Of a DNA stretch of 64,000 nucleotides, positions 37,155 through 46,030 are shown one piece after another. The translations under genes were made by a program, and so were the position numbers. The notes under the pieces were generated by a model. It was not told where the DNA came from and searched no databases. It saw nothing but the letters and a program-made list of their open reading frames with translations. Positions within the stretch are counted from its first letter, which is position 1. Every line of letters begins with the position of its first letter. The DNA comes from UMGS1994 sp944386155 (GTDB lineage Bacteria > Bacillota > Clostridia > TANB77 > CAG-508), in NCBI GenBank assembly GCA_963931085.1, contig OZ006973.1, positions 806,001-870,000 on the forward strand. The letters are read 5' to 3'.

Positions 37155-37901
37155 ATGTCAATAGATTCAGATTTTTTAATAGATTTAGTAAAAAAAGCAA
37201 ATGTACTAATAACAGATGACTTAATTATAAAAGCAAAAGATAATGAAGGAGATTTAGTAACTAATTTTGATTACGAAATAGAAAAATACATGATAGAAAG
37301 GATAAAAGAAAAATATCCTGGGTTTACAATAGTTAGTGAAGAGTTTAATGAAAATAATAAATTAACAGATAATTGTTTTACAATAGATCCAATAGACGGT
37401 ACAGTTAATTTTTCAAATGGGCTACCTTTATGGGGAATACAAGTAGCATGTATTAAAAATTCACAAACTATTGCATCTGTAATATATCTTCCAAGCTTAA
37501 ATGAATTATATTATGCAGATGAGAGTGGTGCTTATTTAAATAATAAGAAAATTCATGTTAATGATTATGGAATAAATAGAGGAATGTATACAGTTACTGC
37601 AAAAGATGCAATTATAGGTGAAATAAAAATGAGAGAATTAAATAAAAATAATTGTAATTTTTGTGCTTGCATTAATTTTGCTTGGGTTGCAGCAGGTAGA
37701 GTAAGTGGTACTATGTTTAGAAAAGACTCTTTATGGGATTATATACCAGGACAATTTTTAGTAAAACAAGCTGGTGGAGTCATTTATAATGAAAGTGGTT
37801 CTCATGCAGCAGCAAATAATAAAGAGTTTTTAGAGACTTTAAAAGAAAGAGCATCATTTAATAAATATGAAGAAGTAAAGATTGTAAAGAAAAATAACTA
37901 A
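37155..37901 (+). CDS. Inositol monophosphatase family phosphatase
   Basis: A 248-residue phosphatase with SEEFNE, DPIDGTVNFSNGLPLWG (metal-binding) and the late LWDYIPGQFLVKQAGG, which matches the WDxxxG motif. Substrates could be inositol phosphate or fructose bisphosphate or related sugars. AGGAGG precedes the ATG. Confidence 0.88.
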   Translation: MSIDSDFLIDLVKKANVLITDDLIIKAKDNEGDLVTNFDYEIEKYMIERIKEKYPGFTIVSEEFNENNKLTDNCFTIDPIDGTVNFSNGLPLWGIQVACIKNSQTIASVIYLPSLNELYYADESGAYLNNKKIHVNDYGINRGMYTVTAKDAIIGEIKMRELNKNNCNFCACINFAWVAAGRVSGTMFRKDSLWDYIPGQFLVKQAGGVIYNESGSHAAANNKEFLETLKERASFNKYEEVKIVKKNN

Positions 37902-37971
37902 AGAATAAAATAGAAAATTAAAAGAAATTTAAAAATAGAAAATAAACATAAAAAAATATCAGGAGTAATTT

Positions 37972-38913
37972 ATGAAAGTATTATTATTTACACATTCACA
38001 AGATCCAGATGGAGCAGGGTGTGCCATTTTAGCTAACTTAGCTTTTAGCATCTATACATTAGTTCCAACAAAAACATTTGATATAAATAAAAATGTTCAA
38101 AAATACATAGATAATAATTTTATATATGATTATGATAAAATTTTTGTTACAGATTTATGTATTAAAGAACCATTACTTACATTTATAAATAATGATGAAA
38201 TATTAAGAAATAAGGTTATAATTATAGATCACCACAAATCAGAAATAGACGAAGGAAATGATAAATATTCATTTGTAAACATTAAAATTGAAGAAAATGG
38301 AATAAAAGTGTCTGGAACAAGTCTTTTTTATGACTATCTAGTAAGTAATGGATATTTAGATATTTCTTTGCAAAATAAGAAAATAGTAGAAAATTTTGTA
38401 GAATATACAAGAGCTTATGATACTTGGGATGGAACAAAAGAAAATTTTGAGATGGGCAAGAAATATCATATATTATTTGAAAATTTAAGTTTTCAAAAAT
38501 ATGTAGACATGATAGATGATAAAATCACTAAATTAGGTTCTCTTGAGTTTAATGATTTCGAAAGTAAAATTATAAGCAGACATGAAGAAAACTCAAATAA
38601 AGAGATTCTAGAAGCAATTAAAGGTATGAAAATTATTAACTTTAAACTAAGTAATAATATAAATTATAAAATTGGTTTTATAGATATAGAATATAAATAT
38701 AGAAATGATGTAAATGGTGTTATTAAAATGAATAATAAATATGATATTGATGTAATTGGAATGATAATGAAAGATACAGATACGGTATCATATAGACAAG
38801 TAAAAAATGTAGATGTATCTATAATTGGTAAGTACTTTGGAGGAAAAGGACATAGAGAAGCTGCAAGTAATTTAAAAAATAATGAGAAATTTAAAGAGTT
38901 TATAAAAAAATAA
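37972..38913 (+). CDS. DHH-family phosphoesterase, NrnB-like
   Basis: A 313-residue DHH/DHHA1 protein with FTHSQDPDGAGC (DxDG), IIIDHHKSE, and the C-terminal GGKGHREAASNL. NrnB-like enzymes degrade short RNA or pGpG. The substrate is inferred from the group. TCAGGAG lies before the ATG. Confidence 0.82.
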   Translation: MKVLLFTHSQDPDGAGCAILANLAFSIYTLVPTKTFDINKNVQKYIDNNFIYDYDKIFVTDLCIKEPLLTFINNDEILRNKVIIIDHHKSEIDEGNDKYSFVNIKIEENGIKVSGTSLFYDYLVSNGYLDISLQNKKIVENFVEYTRAYDTWDGTKENFEMGKKYHILFENLSFQKYVDMIDDKITKLGSLEFNDFESKIISRHEENSNKEILEAIKGMKIINFKLSNNINYKIGFIDIEYKYRNDVNGVIKMNNKYDIDVIGMIMKDTDTVSYRQVKNVDVSIIGKYFGGKGHREAASNLKNNEKFKEFIKK

Positions 38914-38943
38914 AGAAAATAAAAATAAATTAAGGAGCTTGTT

Positions 38944-39591
38944 ATGAATAATATTAGAATTTTATGTTATGGAGATTCAAATACATGGGGATATATTTCA
39001 GGAAGTGACCATCAAAGATATGGTAATTCTGAAAGATGGACGAAAGTTCTAGCCAATCTTTTAGGAGATAAATTTGAAATAATTGAAGAAGGTCTAAATA
39101 GTAGAACTTTAATATCTAATGATCCAAGACCTGGAAAAGAAGGGAAAAATGGATATGAATATCTAATTCCGTGCCTAGATTCACATGATCCTATTGATTT
39201 AGTAATTTTAATGCTTGGTACTAATGAACTTAAATACACTTATAATAAAACACCAGAAGAGATAGGAAATTTATTAGAAGAATATTTTGTAAAAACAATT
39301 TTAAACAGAAAATCACAGATGAAAGATTCTTATCCAAAACTTTTAATTATAGCCCCACCTCTAGTAAGTGAAGAAACAGGATATGGTAGAAAAGAGAATA
39401 AATATTTGGGTGCTTCAGAAAAGTCAAATAAATTAAATGATATATATAAAAATATTGCAGAAAAATATAATTGTTATTTTTTAAGTAACAAGGGATTAGA
39501 TGTTGGCATAGATGGTGTTCATTTGACTAAAGAAAGTCATAAGAAATTAGCAAATTTACTATATGAGATGGTTAAGAAAATGTATAAATAA
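38944..39591 (+). CDS. SGNH/GDSL hydrolase
   Basis: A 215-residue esterase-type protein. The motifs LCYGDSNTWG (catalytic Ser in GDS), GLNSRT, LGTNELK and the final DGVHLTKESH (Asp and His) match the SGNH family. The final codons and stop lie in a 26-base sequence that is repeated beyond the IS481 element. Confidence 0.87.
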   Translation: MNNIRILCYGDSNTWGYISGSDHQRYGNSERWTKVLANLLGDKFEIIEEGLNSRTLISNDPRPGKEGKNGYEYLIPCLDSHDPIDLVILMLGTNELKYTYNKTPEEIGNLLEEYFVKTILNRKSQMKDSYPKLLIIAPPLVSEETGYGRKENKYLGASEKSNKLNDIYKNIAEKYNCYFLSNKGLDVGIDGVHLTKESHKKLANLLYEMVKKMYK

Positions 39592-39598
39592 AATGTAA
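39573..39598 (+). repeat. Left copy of 26-base direct repeat around IS481
   Basis: TAAGAAAATGTATAAATAAAATGTAA is split here as TAAGAAAATGTATAA and ATAAAATGTAA. It spans the end of the SGNH gene and recurs exactly at 40740-40765. Confidence 0.85.
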
Positions 39599-39614
39599 TA
39601 TAGGTTTAAAATAG

Positions 39615-40723
39615 ATATGTCACATGTAAATTGAAAATAAAATATTGAAAGAGAGCACACCAAATGATATTGTTTAAATAACGACAAATAAACAAGAAAG
39701 GAGTGATCTCTTTCAATATGGGTAATAATATCATACAAAGATTAAAATATAAAGAGTCTGTAGTAAAATTTTCTTATAAATATGGTGTAACAAAAACGGC
39801 AATTAAGTATAGTGAGTGCAGGAGAACAATATATAGATGGAGAAAAAAATATGATGGGAGTTTAGAAAGTTTAAAGGACAAATCAATAAAACCGCACTAT
39901 CATCCAAATCAACATACAAAAGAAGAAATAAAATTAATAAAACAATATAAAGCAAACAATAAAAATACAGGATTAGTAGTATTATGGATAAAATTAAGAC
40001 AAGCGGGATACACAAGGACAGTTCAAGGATTATATTATGTGATGAGACGAATGGGGATATATAAAAAAGCACCAAGTAAAAAGAAAGCAAAACAAGCAAT
40101 GGAATGGACTTCAGGAAAATTTCCAGGAGACAAAGTTCAAATAGATGTAAAATATGTTCCACAAGAATGTTTAACAAAAGAATTAAAAGATAAAGGAGAA
40201 AAGTTTTATCAATATACAGCAATAGATGAATTTACGAGAAAACGATACACATGGTTTACAAATGAGCATAGCACATATATGTCAAGTGAGTTTGTAAAAA
40301 GAGTTATAAAGTATTTTCCGTTTAAAATAGAAACAATTCAAACAGATAATGGATTTGAGTTTACAAATAGATTAAGTTGGAATGCATTTGCAAAAAATAA
40401 GAAAACAAAGTTTGAAGAGACATTAAAGAAAATAGGAATAAAGCATAAATTAATAAAGCCATACACACCAAAAGAAAATGGACGAGTAGAAAGAAGTCAT
40501 AGAAAAGATCAAGAACAATTTTATTATGGAAAAATATTTTATAGTTTAGAAGATTTAAGAAATAGAGGAGCAGATTGGAGAAAACAGTATAATAATTTTC
40601 CAATGAGACCGCTAGGATGGCTGAGCCCCAACGAGTTCTTAAAAAGATATAAAAGTCAAGGAGAATCAGTATAAACAATATATGGTGCTCAAACAGTATT
40701 GATTTCAAAGAAGTGTGACATAT
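39615..40723 (+). mobile_element. IS481-family insertion sequence
   Basis: About 1.1 kb with inverted ends ATATGTCACA and TGTGACATAT enclosing one DDE transposase gene. No short target duplication is clear next to the ends, but an exact 26-base direct repeat flanks the element at some distance (about 17 bases on each side). Confidence 0.8.
39718..40674 (+). CDS. IS481-family DDE transposase
   Basis: About 318 residues. A helix-turn-helix N-terminus (LKYKESVVKFSYKYGVTKTA) is followed by an rve-type integrase core with QIDVKYV (first Asp), IQTDNGFEF (second Asp) and KENGRVERSHRKDQE (Glu). The catalytic triad is intact and there is no frame break, so it may be active. The start is set at ATG 39718, though GTG 39703 is also possible. 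Confidence 0.85.
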   Translation: MGNNIIQRLKYKESVVKFSYKYGVTKTAIKYSECRRTIYRWRKKYDGSLESLKDKSIKPHYHPNQHTKEEIKLIKQYKANNKNTGLVVLWIKLRQAGYTRTVQGLYYVMRRMGIYKKAPSKKKAKQAMEWTSGKFPGDKVQIDVKYVPQECLTKELKDKGEKFYQYTAIDEFTRKRYTWFTNEHSTYMSSEFVKRVIKYFPFKIETIQTDNGFEFTNRLSWNAFAKNKKTKFEETLKKIGIKHKLIKPYTPKENGRVERSHRKDQEQFYYGKIFYSLEDLRNRGADWRKQYNNFPMRPLGWLSPNEFLKRYKSQGESV

Positions 40724-40739
40724 GATTGACTAACCCACA

Positions 40740-40765
40740 TAAGAAAATGTATAAATAAAATGTAA
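40740..40765 (+). repeat. Right copy of 26-base direct repeat
   Basis: Exact copy of the sequence at 39573. It ends four bases before the -35 hexamer of the first paralogue's promoter. Confidence 0.85.
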
Positions 40766-40769
40766 AAGT

Positions 40770-40798
40770 TTGAGATTTACATAAAATTATGGTATAAT
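40770..40798 (+). promoter_or_regulatory. Promoter of paralogue 1
   Basis: TTGAGA, 17-base spacer, TATAAT. All three paralogues have a 17-base spacer. Confidence 0.75.
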
Positions 40799-40817
40799 AT
40801 ATGTATGTCTTATTGGA

Positions 40818-40867
40818 TGCCGATTGTGACATGAGTCACAGAAAGGGGAAAAACCATGGAATCGGCA
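40818..40867 (+). promoter_or_regulatory. Structured leader of paralogue 1 that contains ribosome site and start codon
   Basis: TGCCGAT at 40818 pairs with ATCGGCA at 40861, inside the coding sequence. TGTGAC at 40825 pairs with GTCACA at 40835 around an ATGA loop. The two stems stack directly, leaving AAAGGGG and the ATG in a one-sided bulge. See the findings for covariation with the other two copies. Confidence 0.75.
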
Positions 40868-41209
40868 AGACAGTTGTTTGAAAGGGCTGCAGAGGAGAAC
40901 AAGGGGGTGAGAATCTACCTCACAAAGGATCCCAACCTTATCGGTGGGATTCCTGTACAGATTGACTTCGATCCGAGCGAGTTTCCGTTCATGAGCAAGA
41001 CACTCCACCACGAAGGTGATGAAGAGCTCATCAAGGTCGACTGCTTCAAGAGACCTCGCATTGCATCTCTTCGGGATGACCCGACTTGCAGGGCAAAGGT
41101 CCGTGAGCTCTATCGCATGGATGTCGACAAGGTGTGCTACCAAGGTAAGATCTATGCTTACCTCAGTGTTGACACTGCAATCTGCATAGAGGACAAGCCC
41201 CAAAAGTAG
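40856..41209 (+). CDS. Paralogue 1 of a GC-richer single-gene family, unknown
   Basis: A 117-residue soluble protein starting MESARQLFERAAEENKGV. It shares length, layout and motifs with the two following genes: an N-terminal helix, a KGVxIYL strand, a basic or His-rich middle (KTLHHEGD), an RD-P turn, and a C-terminal Y-x-Y-LSVD strand. I do not recognise a family. Codon use is GC-rich with in-frame CGG at 41072 read as Arg, in line with the matching MRDKP of paralogue 2. It has its own promoter, leader and terminator. Confidence 0.75.
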   Translation: MESARQLFERAAEENKGVRIYLTKDPNLIGGIPVQIDFDPSEFPFMSKTLHHEGDEELIKVDCFKRPRIASLRDDPTCRAKVRELYRMDVDKVCYQGKIYAYLSVDTAICIEDKPQK

Positions 41210-41248
41210 TCCGTAAGGACATTCCTCAGCAACTAGCTCTTCAAACAA

Positions 41249-41290
41249 AGCTGGTGGGTACTGTAAAAGGTGCCCACCAGCTCTTTATTT
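41249..41290 (+). terminator. GC-rich terminator of paralogue 1
   Basis: AGCTGGTGGGTAC at 41249 pairs with TGCCCACCAGCT ending at 41282, CTTTATTT after. Confidence 0.85.
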
Positions 41291-41317
41291 GTTAAATATT
41301 AAAAAATGCTGTATAAT
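41289..41317 (+). promoter_or_regulatory. Promoter of paralogue 2
   Basis: TTGTTA, 17-base spacer, TATAAT. It begins in the tail of the previous terminator. Confidence 0.75.
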
Positions 41318-41337
41318 AATATTATCTTCTGTTAAAC

Positions 41338-41382
41338 GCCGATGTGGCATGAGCCACAAGAAGGGAGACCTATGAATTCGGC
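41338..41382 (+). promoter_or_regulatory. Structured leader of paralogue 2
   Basis: GCCGA at 41338 pairs with TCGGC at 41378 in the coding region. TGTGGC at 41343 pairs with GCCACA at 41353 around ATGA. AAGGGAG and the ATG lie in the bulge. Confidence 0.75.
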
Positions 41383-41737
41383 AGAAAAGATTATCGAGCA
41401 AGCAATTCGAGAGGATAAAGGAGTTGATATTTGTCTTAGCGTTAATGCATTCTTGAACGGATTTGTTCCTGTTCATGTGACTTTCACTAAAGCAAAACAC
41501 AACCCATTTACTTCAGAAACGAAGCATCATGCAGAAAGCGAGATTGAACTTGTAGTTGATAATAAAGGCAAGCAAAAAATCGCCTGGATGCGTGATAAAC
41601 CGGAAAAGAAGTTTAAAGTCCGGAGCATCTATGAAGACAGCGGAATGTATGTCTCTCCGAGACGCCTTGATTATGCTTTCTTGGATGTGGTAAACGTCTA
41701 TAAATGCTTTGACGGGAATGTTTTTAAGTCTTTTTAA
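41372..41737 (+). CDS. Paralogue 2 of the GC-richer single-gene family, unknown
   Basis: A 121-residue protein starting MNSAEKIIEQAIREDKGV. It aligns with paralogue 1 over its length, including KHHAESEIELVV and AWMRDKPEKKFKVRSIY. The start at 41372 is chosen because it follows AAGGGAG and matches the two sisters; an earlier in-frame ATG at 41342 lies inside the leader hairpin. In-frame CGG at 41621 reads as Arg. It is less GC-rich than its sisters, so it may be further along in drift toward host composition. Confidence 0.75.
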   Translation: MNSAEKIIEQAIREDKGVDICLSVNAFLNGFVPVHVTFTKAKHNPFTSETKHHAESEIELVVDNKGKQKIAWMRDKPEKKFKVRSIYEDSGMYVSPRRLDYAFLDVVNVYKCFDGNVFKSF

Positions 41738-41774
41738 AAGATGCTTTTAATTATCTAGAGGAGCTACTCGATAA

Positions 41775-41812
41775 AACAAGCAGGCACTTTCAGAAAGTGC
41801 CTGCTTGTTTTT
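41775..41812 (+). terminator. Terminator of paralogue 2
   Basis: AACAAGCAGGCACTTTC pairs perfectly with GAAAGTGCCTGCTTGTT, T run after. Confidence 0.9.
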
Positions 41813-41856
41813 ATATATCTTAAGTTATTTACGTAATTATTTATAATAATTGTAAG

Positions 41857-41885
41857 TTGTTATTATGTTAAGTATGTGTTATAAT
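41857..41885 (+). promoter_or_regulatory. Promoter of paralogue 3
   Basis: TTGTTA, 17-base spacer, TATAAT, identical hexamers to paralogue 2. Confidence 0.75.
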
Positions 41886-41904
41886 AATTATATGTCCTGT
41901 TGGA

Positions 41905-41952
41905 TGCCGAACGTAGCATGAGCTACAAGAAGGGAGACCTATGGATTCGGCA
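41905..41952 (+). promoter_or_regulatory. Structured leader of paralogue 3
   Basis: TGCCGAA at 41905 pairs with TTCGGCA at 41946. GTAGC at 41913 pairs with GCTAC at 41922 around ATGA. AAGGGAG and the ATG lie in the bulge. Confidence 0.75.
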
Positions 41953-42303
41953 ATCAAGAGCACTATCGAGCTGGCAATCGAGCACAAGAAGGGGGTGGTT
42001 ATCTACCTCAGTCCTGATGCCGAGCCGATCGAAGGCGTCAGGAAGATCAACATGAAGGTCGAAAGCAGGAGGCTCCAAGAGTCTTTTTGCACCTTGAAGC
42101 ACGGTGGGGATGATATCCCTACGATCGTCGTGAACACCGACCATCACCCGAACCTCGCAAAGCTTGATGGTAGCAGCGAGCTCTTTAGGGTGAGCGGCAC
42201 GGTCAGTGGCGATTCTGGCGGCAGGCCCGTCAGCAAGTGCTTCGCCTTTATGGTGATTGACATCGCCTTCAACTGCGCGGAGGAAAGCGATCGTCCTTTT
42301 TAA
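41941..42303 (+). CDS. Paralogue 3 of the GC-richer single-gene family, unknown
   Basis: A 120-residue protein starting MDSAIKSTIELAIEHKKGV. It aligns with the sisters: KGVVIYLSPD, LKHGGDDIPTIVV, and a C-terminal FAFMVIDIAF strand. It is the most GC-rich of the three. No catalytic motif is evident. Own promoter, leader and terminator. Confidence 0.75.
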   Translation: MDSAIKSTIELAIEHKKGVVIYLSPDAEPIEGVRKINMKVESRRLQESFCTLKHGGDDIPTIVVNTDHHPNLAKLDGSSELFRVSGTVSGDSGGRPVSKCFAFMVIDIAFNCAEESDRPF

Positions 42304-42353
42304 GGACTAGCTTCCTTTCCCAAAAGCAATCTTTTGCTAGAGGGACTCGATAG

Positions 42354-42392
42354 AAGGCGGGTGGGTGCTTTTAATGGCCCACCTGCTTTATT
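42354..42392 (+). terminator. GC-rich terminator of paralogue 3
   Basis: AGGCGGGTGGG pairs, with some G-T pairs, with CCCACCTGCT, then TTTATTTTTTT. Confidence 0.8.
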
Positions 42393-42542
42393 TTTTTAAA
42401 AAGTATATATTAATTTAAAAAGCTTAAAAAACTAAATTATAAAAGTAAAAATTAAATAAAAAAATCTTTAAAAATAATAAATAAATTATTATAATAAATA
42501 TAATATTTAAAATAATTATTTTTTAGAAAGGAAGTAATAATT

Positions 42543-43412
42543 ATGGAGAAATCAAAAGTATATTTTACTAAAGAAATTACGCCAGAAAGTGTAGTAAAGA
42601 TTTTTGATACTTTAAAAGTTAATTTACCAGGGAAAGTTGCTGTTAAATTACATTCAGGAGAAGAAGGAAATCAAAATTACATTAAACCTGAATTTGTAAA
42701 GAAAATAGTAGAACACGTAAATGGAACTGTTGTAGAATGTAATACAGCATATGATGGAGAAAGAGATACAACAGAAAAACATAAAAAATTATTAGATAAC
42801 CATGGATGGACAAAATATTTTAATGTTGATTTATTAGATGCAGAAGGACCAGATAAAGAAATTGATATTCCAAATGGAAAGCAAATCAAAAAAGATTATT
42901 TAGGAAAAAATATAGATAAATATGATTCACTTTTGGTTTTATCTCATTTTAAAGGTCATCCAATGGGAGGATATGGTGGAGCTTTAAAACAACTTTCAAT
43001 AGGTTGTGCTTCAGGATATGGTAAAAAAATTATTCATGGTGCAGGAAAAACAGAAAATTATTTTGCAACAGAACAAAATAAATTCTTAGAATCAATGGCA
43101 GATGCTGCCTCAGCAGTTCATAATATGTTTAAAGATAAAGTTTGCTATATAAATGTTATGTGCAACTTATCAGTAGATTGTGATTGTTGCGCAGTAGCTG
43201 AAGATCCTTGTATGAAAGATATTGGAATTCTTGCTAGTATAGACCCAATTGCTGTAGATCAAGCTTGTATTGATTTAATATATAACTCAAAAGATCCAGG
43301 AAGAGATCATTTTGTAGAAAGAGTTGAAAGACAAAATGGTGTTCATACGATTGAAGCTGCTTCTGAACTTGGATTTGGTTCAAGAGAATATGAATTAATA
43401 GATATAGATTAA
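42543..43412 (+). CDS. DUF362 domain protein
   Basis: A 289-residue DUF362 protein. It has KVAVKLHSGEEGNQNYIKPEF at the start and the Cys pattern SVDCDCCAVAEDPC, followed by DIGILASIDPIAVDQACIDL, all typical of this Fe-S-linked family of unknown reaction. The 240 bases before it hold only AT-rich sequence and GAAAGGAAG. Confidence 0.8.
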   Translation: MEKSKVYFTKEITPESVVKIFDTLKVNLPGKVAVKLHSGEEGNQNYIKPEFVKKIVEHVNGTVVECNTAYDGERDTTEKHKKLLDNHGWTKYFNVDLLDAEGPDKEIDIPNGKQIKKDYLGKNIDKYDSLLVLSHFKGHPMGGYGGALKQLSIGCASGYGKKIIHGAGKTENYFATEQNKFLESMADAASAVHNMFKDKVCYINVMCNLSVDCDCCAVAEDPCMKDIGILASIDPIAVDQACIDLIYNSKDPGRDHFVERVERQNGVHTIEAASELGFGSREYELIDID

Positions 43413-43541
43413 TTATATTTTAAATATTTTAAATATTTTAATTATTGATTTCATATTTATTATAATAATAATTTAAATTTAATTTTAATTTTAAAATTAT
43501 TATTATCGTTATTGTTATTAGTTTTATTTTAGTGTTATTTA

Positions 43542-43569
43542 TTGAAATTAAATAAATTTATGTTATAAT
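43542..43569 (+). promoter_or_regulatory. Promoter of helD
   Basis: TTGAAA, 16-base spacer, TATAAT. Implies a leader of about 105 bases with a hairpin at its start. Confidence 0.6.
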
Positions 43570-43585
43570 CTTTTATAATAAAAAA

Positions 43586-43624
43586 GCACCAGGGGTATCT
43601 ATTTTATAGATACCTTTTAAGTGC
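43586..43624 (+). promoter_or_regulatory. Leader hairpin upstream of helD
   Basis: GGTATCTAT at 43594 pairs with ATAGATACC at 43606; outer GCAC and GTGC also pair. CATTTTTTT follows by a few bases, so it could be an attenuator as well as a simple stem at the RNA 5' end. Confidence 0.5.
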
Positions 43625-43679
43625 GTTTACATTTTTTTGTGTATAAACCTAAAATCTATTAATGTAAAGGGGGATTAAA

Positions 43680-45920
43680 ATGAACGAAAATGAACTTTTA
43701 CGTGAAAGAGAAAAACTGAGGCAAGTTATACAAAAAATAGAAGATGAGAAGAAGATTATTGAAAAAAGCTTATCGAGTTCAAAAAACACTTATGAAAAAG
43801 ATGATTTTGTTAGAGCGCAACTAATTTATATGGGTAATAAGAAACTTAAAGATATTAAACAGATTAAATCAAAACCATATTTTGCTAGAATTGATTTTAA
43901 AGCAGATTTAGACAAAGATAAAGAAAGATTATATATTGGAAAAATTTCTTTATTAGATAGTAAAACTCAAGAATCAATAATTGTTGATTGGAGAGCTCCA
44001 ATATCAAATCTATATTATGATGGAAGGATAGGAAGGTCTAGTTATATTTCTCCTGAAGGAGAGATTACAGGAGAAATTTCTTTAAAAAGACAATATTTTA
44101 TTGAAAATCAGATTTTAGAGAAATATACAGATATTGATTTAAAAGCAAATGATGAACTTCTTCAAGTAGCATTAGAAGAAAAAGCAGATGATAGATTAAA
44201 AAATATTGTAGCAACTATTCAAAAAGAACAAAATGCAATTATAAGAGCAGATATGAATAAGCCATTAATAGTTCAAGGTGTTGCTGGAAGTGGAAAGACA
44301 ACAATCGCTTTACATAGAATCGCATATCTTATATATACATATGAAAAAGAATTTGATCCTAATAATTTTATGATTATTGCTCCAAATAAATTCTTTTTAA
44401 ATTATATTTCAAATGTCCTACCAGATTTAGGAGTTGAAGATGTTAAACAATATACTTTTGAAGATTTGGCATATGAGATTATAGGAAAAAGACTTAAAAT
44501 TTCAGATAGTAATGAAAAATTAGTCACAATAGTAAATAGAGAATTTGATGATATTAATAAAGGTGATATTGATTTAATTATAAAAGAGTCTAAGTTTAAA
44601 TCTTCAATTAAGTTTAAAGAATTAGTAGATAAATTTCTAAGATGTATTGAAGAAAATTATATTCCTAAAAAAGATTTTATTTTAGAAAACGTAAGAATAA
44701 TGAGATATGAAAATATTCAAAACTTATTTTTAAATACATATAAAAATTTAAGTTTTGTAAGAAGAATAGACGAAATTAAAAAGCATATATATTCAAAACT
44801 TATAAATAATATAGATAAAATAGAAGATTTAATAAAAAGAAAAAGAACATATAGAATAAATAAAATGCTTAAGGAAAATATTTCTGATGAAGAAAAACAA
44901 GAAAGAAGAATTGAGATTTTCGAAGAATATGAAGATATTTTAAAAAGATTAGATAAACAAGATTTTAAATTAATAGATCCTTTTTTTGAAAAAATAGATA
45001 AAAAAGATAGTTTTGAATATTATAAAGAATTTATTTGTGAATTTATTTATAAATTAATTTTGGATAAAGAACTTTCTAATTATTTAATAAATAACACATC
45101 TAGTAATCTAGAAAAAGGAGAAATTTCTTTTGAAGATTTAGCTCCAATAATGTATATACATTATAAAATATATGGTGCTAAATTTAATACTAAATTAAGA
45201 CATATTATAATAGATGAAGCACAAGATTATGGTGAGTTTCAATTTAGTGTATTAAAAACGATTTTAAATAGTAATTCTATGACAATATTAGGAGATATTG
45301 CACAAGGAGTTCACTTTTATAGAGGAATAGAAAATTGGGAAGACTTTATTAAAGTTGAATTTAAAGATGAAAAACCAATTTATTTAACTTTAGAAAAGAC
45401 ATATAGAACGACTAAAGATATAATGGACAAAGCAAATAAGGTTATAGATAATCTAAGCAAAAAAGAAAAAGAATTTATAGTAAAAGGCGAGCCAGTAATA
45501 GATAAAAAAAATTCGATAAAGATTTATAAAAAAGATTCTGATATAGATATAATTAAAGATATTATAAATAAAATTTATGAATATAAAAAATTAGGTTATA
45601 AATCTATTGCGATAATAGGAAAAGATATGAGTGAATGTAAATTCATAAAAAATAATTTAGATAAATTGTATAAAAAACAACAATTTAGTGAAAATGTAAA
45701 ACTAATTCAAAGCAAAGATTCTGAATATAATGCTGGTATATCTATAGTACCTTCATATCTAGCAAAAGGATTAGAATTTGATTGTGTAATTTTATATAAT
45801 GTAAATGATAAAAATTATACAAAGAGTTCTTTAGATATTAAACTTTTATATGTTGCAATTACAAGAGCGATGAGTAGATTAGATATTTATTATTTAGGTA
45901 ATATTTCTGAATTACTTTAA
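43680..45920 (+). CDS. helD: HelD-type RNA polymerase recycling helicase (UvrD-like)
   Basis: A 746-residue SF1 ATPase. The N-terminal coiled coil is followed by YIGKISLLDS and VDWRAPISNLYYDGRIG, which are characteristic of HelD. The Walker A is GVAGSGKTT at about residues 200-208, and IIIDEAQDYG is the Walker B/DEAQ motif. The C-terminus has YVAITRAMSRL. HelD frees RNA polymerase from DNA or RNA after termination. GGGGG precedes the ATG. Confidence 0.88.
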   Translation: MNENELLREREKLRQVIQKIEDEKKIIEKSLSSSKNTYEKDDFVRAQLIYMGNKKLKDIKQIKSKPYFARIDFKADLDKDKERLYIGKISLLDSKTQESIIVDWRAPISNLYYDGRIGRSSYISPEGEITGEISLKRQYFIENQILEKYTDIDLKANDELLQVALEEKADDRLKNIVATIQKEQNAIIRADMNKPLIVQGVAGSGKTTIALHRIAYLIYTYEKEFDPNNFMIIAPNKFFLNYISNVLPDLGVEDVKQYTFEDLAYEIIGKRLKISDSNEKLVTIVNREFDDINKGDIDLIIKESKFKSSIKFKELVDKFLRCIEENYIPKKDFILENVRIMRYENIQNLFLNTYKNLSFVRRIDEIKKHIYSKLINNIDKIEDLIKRKRTYRINKMLKENISDEEKQERRIEIFEEYEDILKRLDKQDFKLIDPFFEKIDKKDSFEYYKEFICEFIYKLILDKELSNYLINNTSSNLEKGEISFEDLAPIMYIHYKIYGAKFNTKLRHIIIDEAQDYGEFQFSVLKTILNSNSMTILGDIAQGVHFYRGIENWEDFIKVEFKDEKPIYLTLEKTYRTTKDIMDKANKVIDNLSKKEKEFIVKGEPVIDKKNSIKIYKKDSDIDIIKDIINKIYEYKKLGYKSIAIIGKDMSECKFIKNNLDKLYKKQQFSENVKLIQSKDSEYNAGISIVPSYLAKGLEFDCVILYNVNDKNYTKSSLDIKLLYVAITRAMSRLDIYYLGNISELL

Positions 45921-46030
45921 AAATATTTTATGATTAAATATAAAAATATATTTTATTTTTTGTTCATATAATTCAAAGATAATAAAATTTAAAATTTTAA
46001 ATAAAGTATATAAATAAGTGATTTCGAATA

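Noticed and set aside
40770..42392. Integron cassette array
   Set aside because: Each unit has its own promoter and terminator, and I found no attC-like recombination site or integrase beside it. The adjacent transposase is IS481 type.
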